Part shown: positions 50,441 through 60,181 of the stretch, piece by piece
How positions within the stretch are numbered: the stretch's first letter is position 1
Layout of the letters: each line of letters starts with the position of its first letter
NCBI RefSeq assembly: GCF_003316695.1
Contig: NZ_PDKB01000012.1
Coordinates: forward strand, 24,810-88,809
Source of the DNA: Aliarcobacter vitoriensis
Lineage (GTDB): Bacteria; Campylobacterota; Campylobacteria; Campylobacterales; Arcobacteraceae
Length of the DNA stretch: 64,000 bases
Direction of reading: 5' to 3'
Translations under genes and position numbers: made by a program
The notes under the pieces: generated by a model
The model's input: only the letters and a program-made list of their open reading frames with translations
Told to the model about the DNA's origin: nothing
The model's database searches: none

Positions 50441-51916
50441 TTAATTAGCTTTTAATTTTTCTAAGATCTTCACCATCGCCAAAGTATCAAGTTTACAATA
50501 CTCTAAAAGTGAGTTTCTAAGTTTTTGTTTTTCTTTATTATCAAGTAAACTAAGTTTTGCAAATGCATTCATAGCTTGGCTTCCATTTTGAACACCATCG
50601 AGTTCTTTATATGCTTTTTCAAACTCTGGAACAAGTGCTGGTAAAACATACTTGATAGAATAACTTCCATTCATAGATGGAGTTACATACCATTTCTTTT
50701 GAAATGGAATCATTAAATCTTGCATATTTTCATTTATAGCTAATAGATGTTCACTAAACTCTTTAAATAGTGTTGCAAGTCTTGTTATTACACCTTTTTC
50801 AAAACTCATGTTATAAGCTAATACAGTTGCATCACTTGGAATATCTTTACAAAGTTTAAGTGCAAGTTCATATCTACTATCTACACTATCTTGTGCTAAA
50901 TACTCTTTATGTTCAAGTCTTCCATCTTCATACTCAATATGAAGTGAGTATTGAAATGGTATTTGCTCAAATGGTTTTAAACCTTTATATTGAGGAATGG
51001 CTTGTTGATAGGTTTCAAAGTCTAAATGATATATCGGGTAAGTTAGATTTTGTAAAAATGATTTGATATTTTCTATATCTATATAGGTAATTTTTGATTT
51101 ATAGTTTTCAACAGCTTGTGCTTGAATAGAAGTCATATCAAAGTCATGTGGAACATCATCTATATTTATAATACCTCTATTGTAAAGTTCTATTTGTTTT
51201 TTACTTCCAAGATTGAAAATATTAAATATAGAGTAATCAGGAATTTGTCTTTGAATTTTCCAACAATACTCTTTTGCATCACATTCATAAGGGGTATGAC
51301 AATGTTTACCTATATCAATATTTGGTTCATTTTCTCTATCTTCTAAATATCTTTCAAATTCTTTTAAAATATTTGGAATATTTGATTGCATAGATATAAC
51401 TTCATTTGTAACATCAACTATCTTAAAAAGTTGATTTACATCAAGTTCATCACCTCTTATGTATTCATTATTTATATGAATTACATTTGTACTTTTTATT
51501 TTGAAACCTAAGTTTTTAAGCACATAATACTGAATAGATACATCATGCAAATATATATCTTTTACTTCTGTTGAGCTTTTAACTTCATAAATAGATACTT
51601 CATCATTTTGAATAGTCAAAATATCCACCATAACCAAAATACCAGAGAAGTTAAATGTAGCTTCATAGATATTTTCTAATCCATCATCAAGACACTGTTT
51701 TGTTGTAGTTATCATTTCATCATAATTTTTAGAATATGGCACTTCTTTTCCATTAGGAAAAAGCTTACATGCAAAATCTCCTACTACATTTCCAGTATCA
51801 AATATAGCTTGGGCAGACTCATCAGGTGGTGTTAATACACTTGGCTTATACTTTTTAATCCAAAGTGCTTTGGAGCATTGGATACCTTTTGTGTAGAGGG
51901 ATTTAGATAGGGTCAT
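50441..51916 (-). CDS. DUF2779 protein: Cas4-like Fe-S nuclease fused to a DEDD exonuclease-like domain
   Basis: 491 residues from ATG 51916 (GGAG six bases upstream), one base after the ATPase gene. The N-terminal half is RecB/Cas4-like: VDILTI, then EVKSS (D...ExK), then the helix DVSIQYYVL. Cys14 with three cysteines near residues 205-218 (CHTPYECDAKEYC) fit a Cas4-type 4Fe-4S cluster. The C-terminal half has DEDD motifs: LDFETYQQ (Exo I), AYNMSFEKGV (Exo II) and LLEYCKLDTLAM (Exo III). It should process DNA or RNA ends; its biological role is unknown. It is packed in the conflict-system operon. Confidence 0.82.
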   Translation of the reverse strand: MTLSKSLYTKGIQCSKALWIKKYKPSVLTPPDESAQAIFDTGNVVGDFACKLFPNGKEVPYSKNYDEMITTTKQCLDDGLENIYEATFNFSGILVMVDILTIQNDEVSIYEVKSSTEVKDIYLHDVSIQYYVLKNLGFKIKSTNVIHINNEYIRGDELDVNQLFKIVDVTNEVISMQSNIPNILKEFERYLEDRENEPNIDIGKHCHTPYECDAKEYCWKIQRQIPDYSIFNIFNLGSKKQIELYNRGIINIDDVPHDFDMTSIQAQAVENYKSKITYIDIENIKSFLQNLTYPIYHLDFETYQQAIPQYKGLKPFEQIPFQYSLHIEYEDGRLEHKEYLAQDSVDSRYELALKLCKDIPSDATVLAYNMSFEKGVITRLATLFKEFSEHLLAINENMQDLMIPFQKKWYVTPSMNGSYSIKYVLPALVPEFEKAYKELDGVQNGSQAMNAFAKLSLLDNKEKQKLRNSLLEYCKLDTLAMVKILEKLKAN

Positions 51917-51917
51917 A

Positions 51918-54539
51918 TTAAACTCCAAAAAACTCTTTTTGAACATTAATAACTTTTACAGATTTTTCATAAAAATTTTCAATTTTATATTTCATATAAA
52001 TTGCATTCATGTCATTGTGAGTAGAGAATATCAATTGATAATCCTTTGCAAATTCATTTTTTATCAATTCTATAAAAGAATGAATATTTAATGCATCCAT
52101 TTCTTGAATAGGATCGTCAATCGCAAGTATTTTTAAATTAGGAGAAATATTATATGTTTTATTTATTGCTAAACAAAATGCTAAAGAAACAACTGCTAAT
52201 TGTCCCGAACTTAGATGATGCATTACATCATGGTCGGAATCCGTTGGTGTTAAAAATCTTATTGCAGATGTTTTAACATTTGTATCAATAAAAATCCCCA
52301 TCCCTTGCTGATAATTTTGCAAAATTTTTGCAGTATAGATAAAAAATGGTATTTTTATCTTTTCTGTCATATCAACTTTATACGCTTTTATTTCATTAGA
52401 ATATATATCTTTCAAATCTTTTAATTTATTAACAATTTTGTCAATTTTTTCTTTTCTTATTTCAAATAGTTTTGCAATTTCATTTTGTTTTATTTGAAGC
52501 TGAGTGTTAATATAAGATTTTTTATCAATGAAATCTTGTTTTTTATATTTTTCAAAAATATCTTTTGATAATTCAAAATATTTTTCAAAATAATTATTTA
52601 TGTCTTCTGACTTTATTTCATCATACTTATATTCTAAAAGCTTATTATCTAAAAATTCAAATAAATCTTTCTGTTTTCTTTGCAATAAATCTTTTGTGAT
52701 ATTTTTATCATCAGACTTAATAATAAACTTTTTAAATTCATCATCTAACTTTAATTCATTTAATAAGTCAATTTGTGTTTGAAAAGATTTTATTTTTATT
52801 TTTTGTAATATTTCAAATATCTCATATGAAATGTTTGTTTGATTTTTAATTTCTTTTTTAAGAGAAGACAATGTTTTTTCTAACTCTTCAATAGACTTAA
52901 TATTCTTCCATATATAATTATTTAAAGATGAAAAAATTGATAGATCAAATGAGACTTCATTATCCTTTAATTTATCAAGTAAACTTAAAAAATTTTCATC
53001 TACTTTTTGATTTTTCTTCTGATATTCTTCAATAAATTTATTTATTGGATTGATAAAATCATCATTGATTTTTTTGTCCATTTCTAATAACTCAGATGAT
53101 TGCACATCTAATAATTCTTTTAATATGTTTTCTCTGTCTTTAAAGTTGTCATCTAAATCTTTAGCTGTCTTCCAGTCATAACCACAATAAGGACAATGGT
53201 TGTCTTTCTTTGGAGATTTTTCAAACTCTTTATTTAATGCATTTCTAGCTTTTATTATTTCGATTAATATTTTTTCTACTGTATCTACTCCAGAAATTAG
53301 ACTTTCTCTATTTTTAATAGTCTGCTCATAAAAAGTAATTTGAGTTTTATCCCAAATAGCTACTATAGTTTTTAAACTTTCTAGTTTTTTATCATATTCT
53401 TTAATTTTGGCATAATTTTCAAATTTAATTAAGTTTTCATTTTTAGTTTTCATATCTAAATATTTTGGTAAAAATTGTTGAAGAATATAACAATAAAGTA
53501 AATTACTATTACTAAATATATCATATATATTTTTAGTCTTATCAAATTCCTCTTTTTCTAAAAAAGTATTTAATATCAGGTATTGTGTAAATGTTTCTTC
53601 TTTTAATTGATTGTTTATTTTTTCAGAAACTTTTCTTTTTTTATATTCTGTTGGAGAGAAATTTTCTATAAATTCAATTAAACTATCAATATCTTTTATA
53701 TATTGCTCTTTTTTTTGTAATGCTTCTTCTTCACTAATATCTAAAAATAGTTTTTCTGAATCAAAATCTATTTCTTTATTTTCAAATAGATTCTTATAAG
53801 ATATAGATAAATCATTCTTATTCTTTAATTGACTTATTTTAAGTTCTAATTCTCCTTGAATATTTTCAAATTTTTTATAATGATTCTTTATGTTTTCTAA
53901 TTTTTCTTCTTGTTCATTTGTTTGAAATAAAAAACCTAGATTATCTTTTCTATCTTTTTCTTTTTGTTTCAAAAAATATGTAGTTTCTTCTTGTTGTAGG
54001 TAGTTAAATAACATATAAACATCATCTATTTTATATTCTTCACCCTTTTTACTTTTTTCAAACTTTAACTCAAAAAAATCTGTTATTTCATTTTGCTCCA
54101 ATTGTGTATACTGAGATTCAACAAAATTTTCATCTTCAAAGTTTTCTATATTAATTTGTTTAAATTTCTCTAAACTATCAAAATCTGTAGGTTTATTTTT
54201 CTTTCCATCAACTGATGGTCGACTAGATTCATCAGCATTTAAATATCTAGTTATTATTAAATTTTTTTCACCATTTTGTAACCATAGTTTTATCAAAACC
54301 TCTTTAGATACATCATTTTGATAATAAGGTTTAACATAATCTTTTCTATCACTAGTTACATCTTTTTTAATATAGGTTCTGTGTATTTTCCCTGTTAAAC
54401 ATAATTCTATAACATCGTAAATCGTAGTTTTTCCGAATCCATTTGGACCTGTTAAAAAAGTAGTATGTTCACTAAAATCTACTATTTGCTTATTTTTAAT
54501 ACCTTTAAAGTTTTTAATATAAATCTTATTTATTTTCAT
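51918..54539 (-). CDS. ABC-3C system SMC/RecF-like ATPase
   Basis: 873 residues. Walker A TGPNGFGKTT (residues 30-39) lies at the N-terminus. Two long coiled-coil arms flank a CPYCGYDW zinc-hook-like turn near residue 450. The C-terminal head has signature LSSGQLAVVSLAF and Walker B LKILAIDDPIQEMD. This split-head, coiled-coil ATPase is the sensor/loader component of ABC three-component conflict systems. It overlaps the middle-component gene by 4 bp. A RecN/RloC-like stand-alone ATPase is the alternative, but the two partner genes argue for ABC-3C. Confidence 0.87.
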   Translation of the reverse strand: MKINKIYIKNFKGIKNKQIVDFSEHTTFLTGPNGFGKTTIYDVIELCLTGKIHRTYIKKDVTSDRKDYVKPYYQNDVSKEVLIKLWLQNGEKNLIITRYLNADESSRPSVDGKKNKPTDFDSLEKFKQINIENFEDENFVESQYTQLEQNEITDFFELKFEKSKKGEEYKIDDVYMLFNYLQQEETTYFLKQKEKDRKDNLGFLFQTNEQEEKLENIKNHYKKFENIQGELELKISQLKNKNDLSISYKNLFENKEIDFDSEKLFLDISEEEALQKKEQYIKDIDSLIEFIENFSPTEYKKRKVSEKINNQLKEETFTQYLILNTFLEKEEFDKTKNIYDIFSNSNLLYCYILQQFLPKYLDMKTKNENLIKFENYAKIKEYDKKLESLKTIVAIWDKTQITFYEQTIKNRESLISGVDTVEKILIEIIKARNALNKEFEKSPKKDNHCPYCGYDWKTAKDLDDNFKDRENILKELLDVQSSELLEMDKKINDDFINPINKFIEEYQKKNQKVDENFLSLLDKLKDNEVSFDLSIFSSLNNYIWKNIKSIEELEKTLSSLKKEIKNQTNISYEIFEILQKIKIKSFQTQIDLLNELKLDDEFKKFIIKSDDKNITKDLLQRKQKDLFEFLDNKLLEYKYDEIKSEDINNYFEKYFELSKDIFEKYKKQDFIDKKSYINTQLQIKQNEIAKLFEIRKEKIDKIVNKLKDLKDIYSNEIKAYKVDMTEKIKIPFFIYTAKILQNYQQGMGIFIDTNVKTSAIRFLTPTDSDHDVMHHLSSGQLAVVSLAFCLAINKTYNISPNLKILAIDDPIQEMDALNIHSFIELIKNEFAKDYQLIFSTHNDMNAIYMKYKIENFYEKSVKVINVQKEFFGV

Positions 54540-55228
54540 TTTAATATCCCTTGATAAACCTTAAACAAATCATCATCTTTTGTATCTTGTGATAGAAAAA
54601 GCTTTTCTTCTTCATCATTCATTAAATCAAGATCATCAAATAATTGATTAACTTCTTTTAAACTATCATCTAATTTATTATCTAAAATACTTTGAATAGA
54701 TTTAAAATTATTATATTTAGGTACGTATTTCAGAAAAGGTAATTTCACAAATAATTGTAATGCTAGAAAATATAGTTTATTTTGAAATTTTTCTACTCGG
54801 AAATTATCAATATTTCCATTAGTAACTACTTCATTAATAAAATTTCTAATATTTTCATTTGGTAGTTTTTCAATCATATCTTCTTTATAAGCTATTACAT
54901 ACTTTCTAAAAAAATATTCATCTTCTTCAATAGCTAAAATCTGATTCTCAATTAAGTCATATTCTGTTTCTAAGTTATCAAGTTTAACGAATATTATTAA
55001 AGATGAGTTTTTTTCTGCATTACTATATTCTATTTTTAATTTATCAAAATAGTCTATTAAACTTTTAGTTTTATCACATGAAAAAAAAGATTTAAAATCT
55101 TCTTGTGAATAATCTTTTACAAAAAGATATTCTCTTTCTTCTTTGGTAAAACATATTTCATTGCCAATATTTTTATCAATTTGTACATATTTATTTTCAT
55201 TAAATAACAATTTTATTTTTTCAATCAT
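54536..55228 (-). CDS. ABC-3C middle component
   Basis: 230 residues, mostly helical, no membrane segment. The central FFRKYVIAYKEDMIEKL segment and the acidic C-terminus fit the middle-component families described for ABC-3C systems, which connect ATPase and effector. It overlaps the effector gene by 8 bp upstream and the ATPase gene by 4 bp downstream. The call rests on size and position as much as on sequence. Confidence 0.72.
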   Translation of the reverse strand: MIEKIKLLFNENKYVQIDKNIGNEICFTKEEREYLFVKDYSQEDFKSFFSCDKTKSLIDYFDKLKIEYSNAEKNSSLIIFVKLDNLETEYDLIENQILAIEEDEYFFRKYVIAYKEDMIEKLPNENIRNFINEVVTNGNIDNFRVEKFQNKLYFLALQLFVKLPFLKYVPKYNNFKSIQSILDNKLDDSLKEVNQLFDDLDLMNDEEEKLFLSQDTKDDDLFKVYQGILK

Positions 55229-56588
55229 TTAAAACCTTTTCTAAATTTTGTTCTTTCAAATCACTAATTTTAATTAATTTTATATCTTTAGGATGTAAAA
55301 AGAAATCCTTTTCAGTTACATACCTATCCATGGCTTCTTCTAAATCTTTCCAATTATTATCATTTTGATATTGAGTAAAGTTTTTTAATGTAGAAATTGT
55401 ATCAAATAAGCTTTCTGATTTATGAAGATTAATAATGTAGTTGTTTTTAAATAAGCTTTCTGTTATATTATGATTATTAATAATATCTTTTGATAAACTT
55501 ACTCTCGTACTGTTAATTGTTGTTAAAACAAAAATTAAATCTTCACTATTTTTAAAAGAAATTTTTCTTTTATCAAAATATTTATAATTAAATAAACAAT
55601 GAAAAAATACTTCTTTTAATCCATCTTCATTGATGTTCATATTTATATTAAAATCATTTTTATCTATATGAATATTTTCCAAAAATTTTATAAACTTATC
55701 GTCATCCATAATATAAATTTCATGGATTAAGTTATCCATTTCTTTTTCATATTCATAAACTTCTATTTCTTCTTCATCTAATTCTATTTTATATTTTAAA
55801 TATACATTATAAAAACTACTTCTTAATCTAAATATATCTGATTGTATAAATTCGTTATCTGAAGTAATATAATCATAAATCTTTTTAAAATTTAATTCTG
55901 GATAATTTCCACTACCTAATATATGCTTTTGTCTAATTTCTTCATCTAAAAGAAATTGAAGTCCATCATACATTCCAGAAAAGTAAGAATTATCTTCTTT
56001 TTTAACATGATTAATTTTTTCTAATATAATTTTAATTTCATTTTTACAAAATTCTTTTATTTTACTTTCTGTTCCACCAAGAGAACAAAATTTTTTATTA
56101 TCAGGATATTCAAAAAGTTTTACATTATTTGGATTAGAAACATAGGTACAACCACTATATGTTCTTGTGAATTCATCTTCACTAAGATTAAGACCTAATA
56201 TTTCAGTAATCACATGTAAATATCGGGACTCATCATCTACTTCAATATTTAAGGGATTACATAGATTATCAAAACTGCGTATTTGAAAGCCTTTAACTGT
56301 TAACTTTTTCTTTCCTTCAACAAGTTCATAATTTTGAATAGAGAGTACATCTTTTATATCATTGGGATACTTTGCATCTTTATATGCTTTCACTTGATGT
56401 CTAGAATCAACAGTACCATTATTTTGAATATCAAAATCTTCTGCATTTTCATAAATCACCTTCCATCCATCAAGACTTTTATCATCTGCAAATAATTGAT
56501 TAATTTTTTGCAATGCTACGAAGATACCTAAACTACCTTGATGGGAATAACCACTCCAACTAGATGTTGCATTTCTATTATCTGACAA
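55221..56588 (-). CDS. ABC-3C effector with N-terminal restriction-endonuclease-like domain
   Basis: 455 residues. Residues 6-30 (NATSSWSGYSHQGSLGIFVA) with E50-D51 and Q65-V66-K67 form the GYxxQ...ED...QVK pattern of dsDNA-nuclease (Cap4/DUF4297-like PD-(D/E)XK) domains. The helical C-terminal 300 residues would be the ABC-3C-specific docking domain. The start is TTG at 56588: AGGAG lies 8 bases upstream, and the nearby ATG is out of frame and stops after five codons. It begins 11 bp after sbcC, so it is read with sbcDC. Predicted role: DNA cleavage once the ATPase is triggered (inference). Confidence 0.8.
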   Translation of the reverse strand: MSDNRNATSSWSGYSHQGSLGIFVALQKINQLFADDKSLDGWKVIYENAEDFDIQNNGTVDSRHQVKAYKDAKYPNDIKDVLSIQNYELVEGKKKLTVKGFQIRSFDNLCNPLNIEVDDESRYLHVITEILGLNLSEDEFTRTYSGCTYVSNPNNVKLFEYPDNKKFCSLGGTESKIKEFCKNEIKIILEKINHVKKEDNSYFSGMYDGLQFLLDEEIRQKHILGSGNYPELNFKKIYDYITSDNEFIQSDIFRLRSSFYNVYLKYKIELDEEEIEVYEYEKEMDNLIHEIYIMDDDKFIKFLENIHIDKNDFNINMNINEDGLKEVFFHCLFNYKYFDKRKISFKNSEDLIFVLTTINSTRVSLSKDIINNHNITESLFKNNYIINLHKSESLFDTISTLKNFTQYQNDNNWKDLEEAMDRYVTEKDFFLHPKDIKLIKISDLKEQNLEKVLND

Positions 56589-56599
56589 TAAACATTCTC

Positions 56600-59500
56600 C
56601 TAATCTAAATTTAACAAACTCGTCCCATCTCCTTTAGGCATAACCCTAATCTGCAATGGGATTCGCTCTTTTAGTGCTTCCACATGGGAAATCACACCTA
56701 CCATCTTTCCTGAACTTTGTAACTGATTTAGAGCATTTAGTGCTAATTCTAAACTATCACTATCAAGTGTTCCAAATCCTTCATCTAAAAAAAGTGAATC
56801 TATACTTATCTTTTGACTAGCAAGTACTGAAAGTCCAAGTGAAAGTGAAAGACTTACTATAAAACTTTCACCACCAGAAAGTGTACTTACAGGTCTTACT
56901 ACATCACCTTGGAAACCATCTATTATCTCTATTTCTAATAGCTTACTTGAATCACTACTTCTTTGAAGTTCATATCTAGGACTTAGTATTTGTAAATGTT
57001 TATTTGCTAGATAGATGAGCTGATCTAGTGTGATACCTTGGGCAAATTTGGCAAATTTATCGCCATTTGCTGAACCTACCATTTCGTTTAGTTTTATCCA
57101 TACTTTAAAGGCTTCTTTTTTCTTTTCTAACTCTTTTATCTTATCTTCATGTTTTTTCATATTTGAAGCATTTATTTCAAGCTCTTTTTCTAGGCTTCCT
57201 ATAGACTTCTGGAGTTCATCAGTAGCTGTTTGTAACTCTTTTAACTCATCATTTAGAGTTTGAAGTTCTTTGTCTGTTAGGTTTAGTCCTTTTTGCTCGG
57301 ATAGTTTTTTTGCTGTGTCTATTTTTAGAGTTTGGGTTTGAGTATATTTTTCTTCTAGTGTTTTACACTTCATAAATAACTCTTCTCTTAACTCTTTTGG
57401 TAAAAGTGCTTTTTCAAACTCTTCTTTTGAAGTAAAACTATTTTCTACAAGAGCTTTATTGAAATTTTGTTTTGTCTGTTGTAGTTTTGTATTGTCAATT
57501 GTTTGTTTTTGATTTAACTCTATTATTTGAGTATTTAGTGATTCATCTTTTGAATTTAGATTTACTAACTCTTTTGATAAAAAGTTATATTTTTCATTGA
57601 TAGTGTTAAATTTAGCTGTTATCTCTTTTTCAAAGATATTTAAATCAGTTACATCCAAGATAGCTTTGCTTTGAGTTTGTAACTCCTTCGTTTCAGTAGA
57701 AATTTGAGAAAGTTGTTCAGCATCTGTTTTTAAACTTAATTCTATTGATATGATTTTTGTATCAAGCTCTTTTAGTTGTATTGTTAAATTTTGAAGTTTA
57801 GCATCAAGCTCTTTTTTTGATGTTTCATTTTTAATAAAGCTATCTTTTTTTGCGACTAAATTCCTAAAGTTTTCTTCAAACTTTTCGTCAAATATTAATT
57901 CATATTTGATATAAACTTTTGAAAGTTCCTCTTCTAAACTTTGCTTTTTAGATATGTTCTGAGTTTGTTCATTTTGTAATTGGTCTATTGAACTTTTTAG
58001 TTTATAAAGTTCTTGTTCATTTTGAGAAACTAAAGTTTGTTTAGTATTTAATTCTTTTTGAAGATTATCTCTTTGAGCTAAAACTTTCTCTTTTTTATCT
58101 CTAGTTTTTATTATATTTTTTAACTCTTCTTCTAAAAGTTGTTTTTCTTCTTCTAAGTTTATTTTTGAATCATCTGTTAAAATGAAATTTAATGAACTAA
58201 ATACTTGTTCTATCTCTTTTTTATTTTTTAATAATTTGTTTAGTTCTAAAGTAGAACTCTCTATTTTAGTTTCAAGTTTTGATAAGTTTAATTCAATAGT
58301 TCGTAAAGCTTTATTCTCTTCATCAAATATCTGCTTCTTTTGAGCGATTATTGAAGTTGTTTCATCAACATTTACACTTATTTTATGATCTACAAATGGA
58401 TGTTCTTTTGAACCACATAAGAAACACTCTTCACCTTCTTTTAGATTTACTCTGTCACTTTCGTATTTTGCTATTAAAAGTTCTGCTTCTCTTTTATCAT
58501 TTAGAGTTTGAATATGTGTTTGTATTTCATTTATTAGTTTTGCTTTTTCTTCTATATTTGTTTTTATAGTTTTTGATTCATCTTTTGAAGAAGATATGAT
58601 GTTTTCCTCTTTTAAAATAGATTCCAACAATCTTTTATATTCATCTATAGAAGTGATTAATTTTTCAATACTCTTTAATCTATCCCTATTATTTACTTCT
58701 TTTTGATTGAAATTTGAAGTTTGAATTTCTAACTCTTTATACTCTTTATCTTTTGTATCAAACATTACTTTTATTTCATCAAACTCTTTTTTTGCCTTAG
58801 TAAAACTATCTTGTAAAGTTTTTTCATGTAAACTATTATTTTGAATGTTTTCTTCTTTTTGTTTTAAAAGTATTAGTACATCTTTATAATCATTTACATT
58901 TTTTGAGATTAAAGATATCTCTTCTTTTAATGATTCATCATTTTTATTTTTAATTATATAATCATTTATAGTTTTTAAATCATTTTCAATTTTCTCTTGA
59001 TTTGTTTTTAATACTTTCAAGTCTTCATTTAGTTTAGTTTTTTGTTCATTTTGAGAGCTTATTTTATTTTCCAACTCTTTTATATTTTGAAGTTTTGATT
59101 CTATTTTAATTTGTAACATTCTTACTTCTTGAAGTTTTTTAGAGTTTGAATCAAATGAGATTTTTTCTTTATCTAATTCATCTTTTGATTTTAATGATTC
59201 TGTAGTTCCTAACTCTAGTTGCTGTTTTAACTCTATTAGGTCTTTTTGAAGTTTTTCTAGCTTTTCTTTATCTTGATTTATTATTTGAGTTAAAGAGTTT
59301 TTTTCTTGATATATGGGCTGTACATTTAAAGCTTTATTTGCTAAATCTAATAAAATAAAATCTTCTTTTTTACTCTCTTTTTCAAGAGTAATTTGCTCAA
59401 ACTCTTGTATATACTTAGTATTATCAGCTTCTAACTTTTGTAAATTTTCAAGCCAATTAATTACCTTTTTTAGCTCATTTCCTTTAGTGTCAAGTTCAAG

Positions 59501-60181
59501 TTTTTGAGTTTTTGAACTGTTTAAAATTAAACTCTTTTCAGAAATAACTTCATTTGATAATAGTTCAATATTACCTATTAAGCTTTCATCTAATTCAATC
59601 TCTTTTTTCTTTAAATCATAAGTTTGATATATTTCTTGAGAAATTTGTTTATAGATTTGTGTTCCCGTGATTTTTTCAAGTAAACTTGAACGCTCATTTT
59701 CCTTTGCTTTTAAAAAGGCATCAAAGCTTCCTTGAGCCAACATCATAGATTGAATAAATCTATCAAAATCAAGTCCAGATAAATCTTCTATATATTTTGG
59801 AACTTTTGAAAGATATGATTCTAAAATTTTTCCTGATTCAACTTCACTTAATTCCATTTTAGCAGTTTGAAAAGCTCCATCAGGACTTTTTCTAGCTCTT
59901 TTTTGACTCCAAGAGCTCAAATAAACTTTTCCTTTTACTTCAAACTCAACTTCACATAGACATTCTCCTGTATGTCTACTCATAAGTTCATTTGGATTTG
60001 TAAGCCTTGCTGTTCTTCCATATAAAGCACAAGTAATTACATCTAAAATAGTACTTTTACCTGCACCCGTTGGTCCCGTAATAGCAAATAATGATTCATC
60101 TTTTAAAAACTTTTCAAAGTCTATTTCAAACTCACCTTTTAGTGAGTTAATATTTAATGATTTTATTTTTAATATTTTCAT
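56600..60181 (-). CDS. sbcC: SbcC (Rad50-like) exonuclease ATPase subunit
   Basis: 1193 residues. Walker A TGPTGAGKST (35-44) at the N-terminus, very long coiled coils, a zinc hook CFLCGSKEHPF near the centre, and a C-terminal head with LSGGESFIVSLSLSLGLS and Walker B SLFLDEGFGTLDSDSL. With SbcD it forms the ATP-dependent nuclease that opens hairpins and trims blocked ends, and it can restrict phage or plasmid DNA. It overlaps sbcD by 4 bp (ATGA). sbcCD is normally a chromosomal pair; here it lies inside the tRNA island, upstream of and packed against the ABC-3C genes. Confidence 0.94.
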   Translation of the reverse strand: MKILKIKSLNINSLKGEFEIDFEKFLKDESLFAITGPTGAGKSTILDVITCALYGRTARLTNPNELMSRHTGECLCEVEFEVKGKVYLSSWSQKRARKSPDGAFQTAKMELSEVESGKILESYLSKVPKYIEDLSGLDFDRFIQSMMLAQGSFDAFLKAKENERSSLLEKITGTQIYKQISQEIYQTYDLKKKEIELDESLIGNIELLSNEVISEKSLILNSSKTQKLELDTKGNELKKVINWLENLQKLEADNTKYIQEFEQITLEKESKKEDFILLDLANKALNVQPIYQEKNSLTQIINQDKEKLEKLQKDLIELKQQLELGTTESLKSKDELDKEKISFDSNSKKLQEVRMLQIKIESKLQNIKELENKISSQNEQKTKLNEDLKVLKTNQEKIENDLKTINDYIIKNKNDESLKEEISLISKNVNDYKDVLILLKQKEENIQNNSLHEKTLQDSFTKAKKEFDEIKVMFDTKDKEYKELEIQTSNFNQKEVNNRDRLKSIEKLITSIDEYKRLLESILKEENIISSSKDESKTIKTNIEEKAKLINEIQTHIQTLNDKREAELLIAKYESDRVNLKEGEECFLCGSKEHPFVDHKISVNVDETTSIIAQKKQIFDEENKALRTIELNLSKLETKIESSTLELNKLLKNKKEIEQVFSSLNFILTDDSKINLEEEKQLLEEELKNIIKTRDKKEKVLAQRDNLQKELNTKQTLVSQNEQELYKLKSSIDQLQNEQTQNISKKQSLEEELSKVYIKYELIFDEKFEENFRNLVAKKDSFIKNETSKKELDAKLQNLTIQLKELDTKIISIELSLKTDAEQLSQISTETKELQTQSKAILDVTDLNIFEKEITAKFNTINEKYNFLSKELVNLNSKDESLNTQIIELNQKQTIDNTKLQQTKQNFNKALVENSFTSKEEFEKALLPKELREELFMKCKTLEEKYTQTQTLKIDTAKKLSEQKGLNLTDKELQTLNDELKELQTATDELQKSIGSLEKELEINASNMKKHEDKIKELEKKKEAFKVWIKLNEMVGSANGDKFAKFAQGITLDQLIYLANKHLQILSPRYELQRSSDSSKLLEIEIIDGFQGDVVRPVSTLSGGESFIVSLSLSLGLSVLASQKISIDSLFLDEGFGTLDSDSLELALNALNQLQSSGKMVGVISHVEALKERIPLQIRVMPKGDGTSLLNLD

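Noticed and set aside
51917..51946. Upstream start of the DUF2779 gene inside the ATPase gene
   Set aside because: ATG 51916 has GGAG six bases upstream and the added ten residues have no family support.
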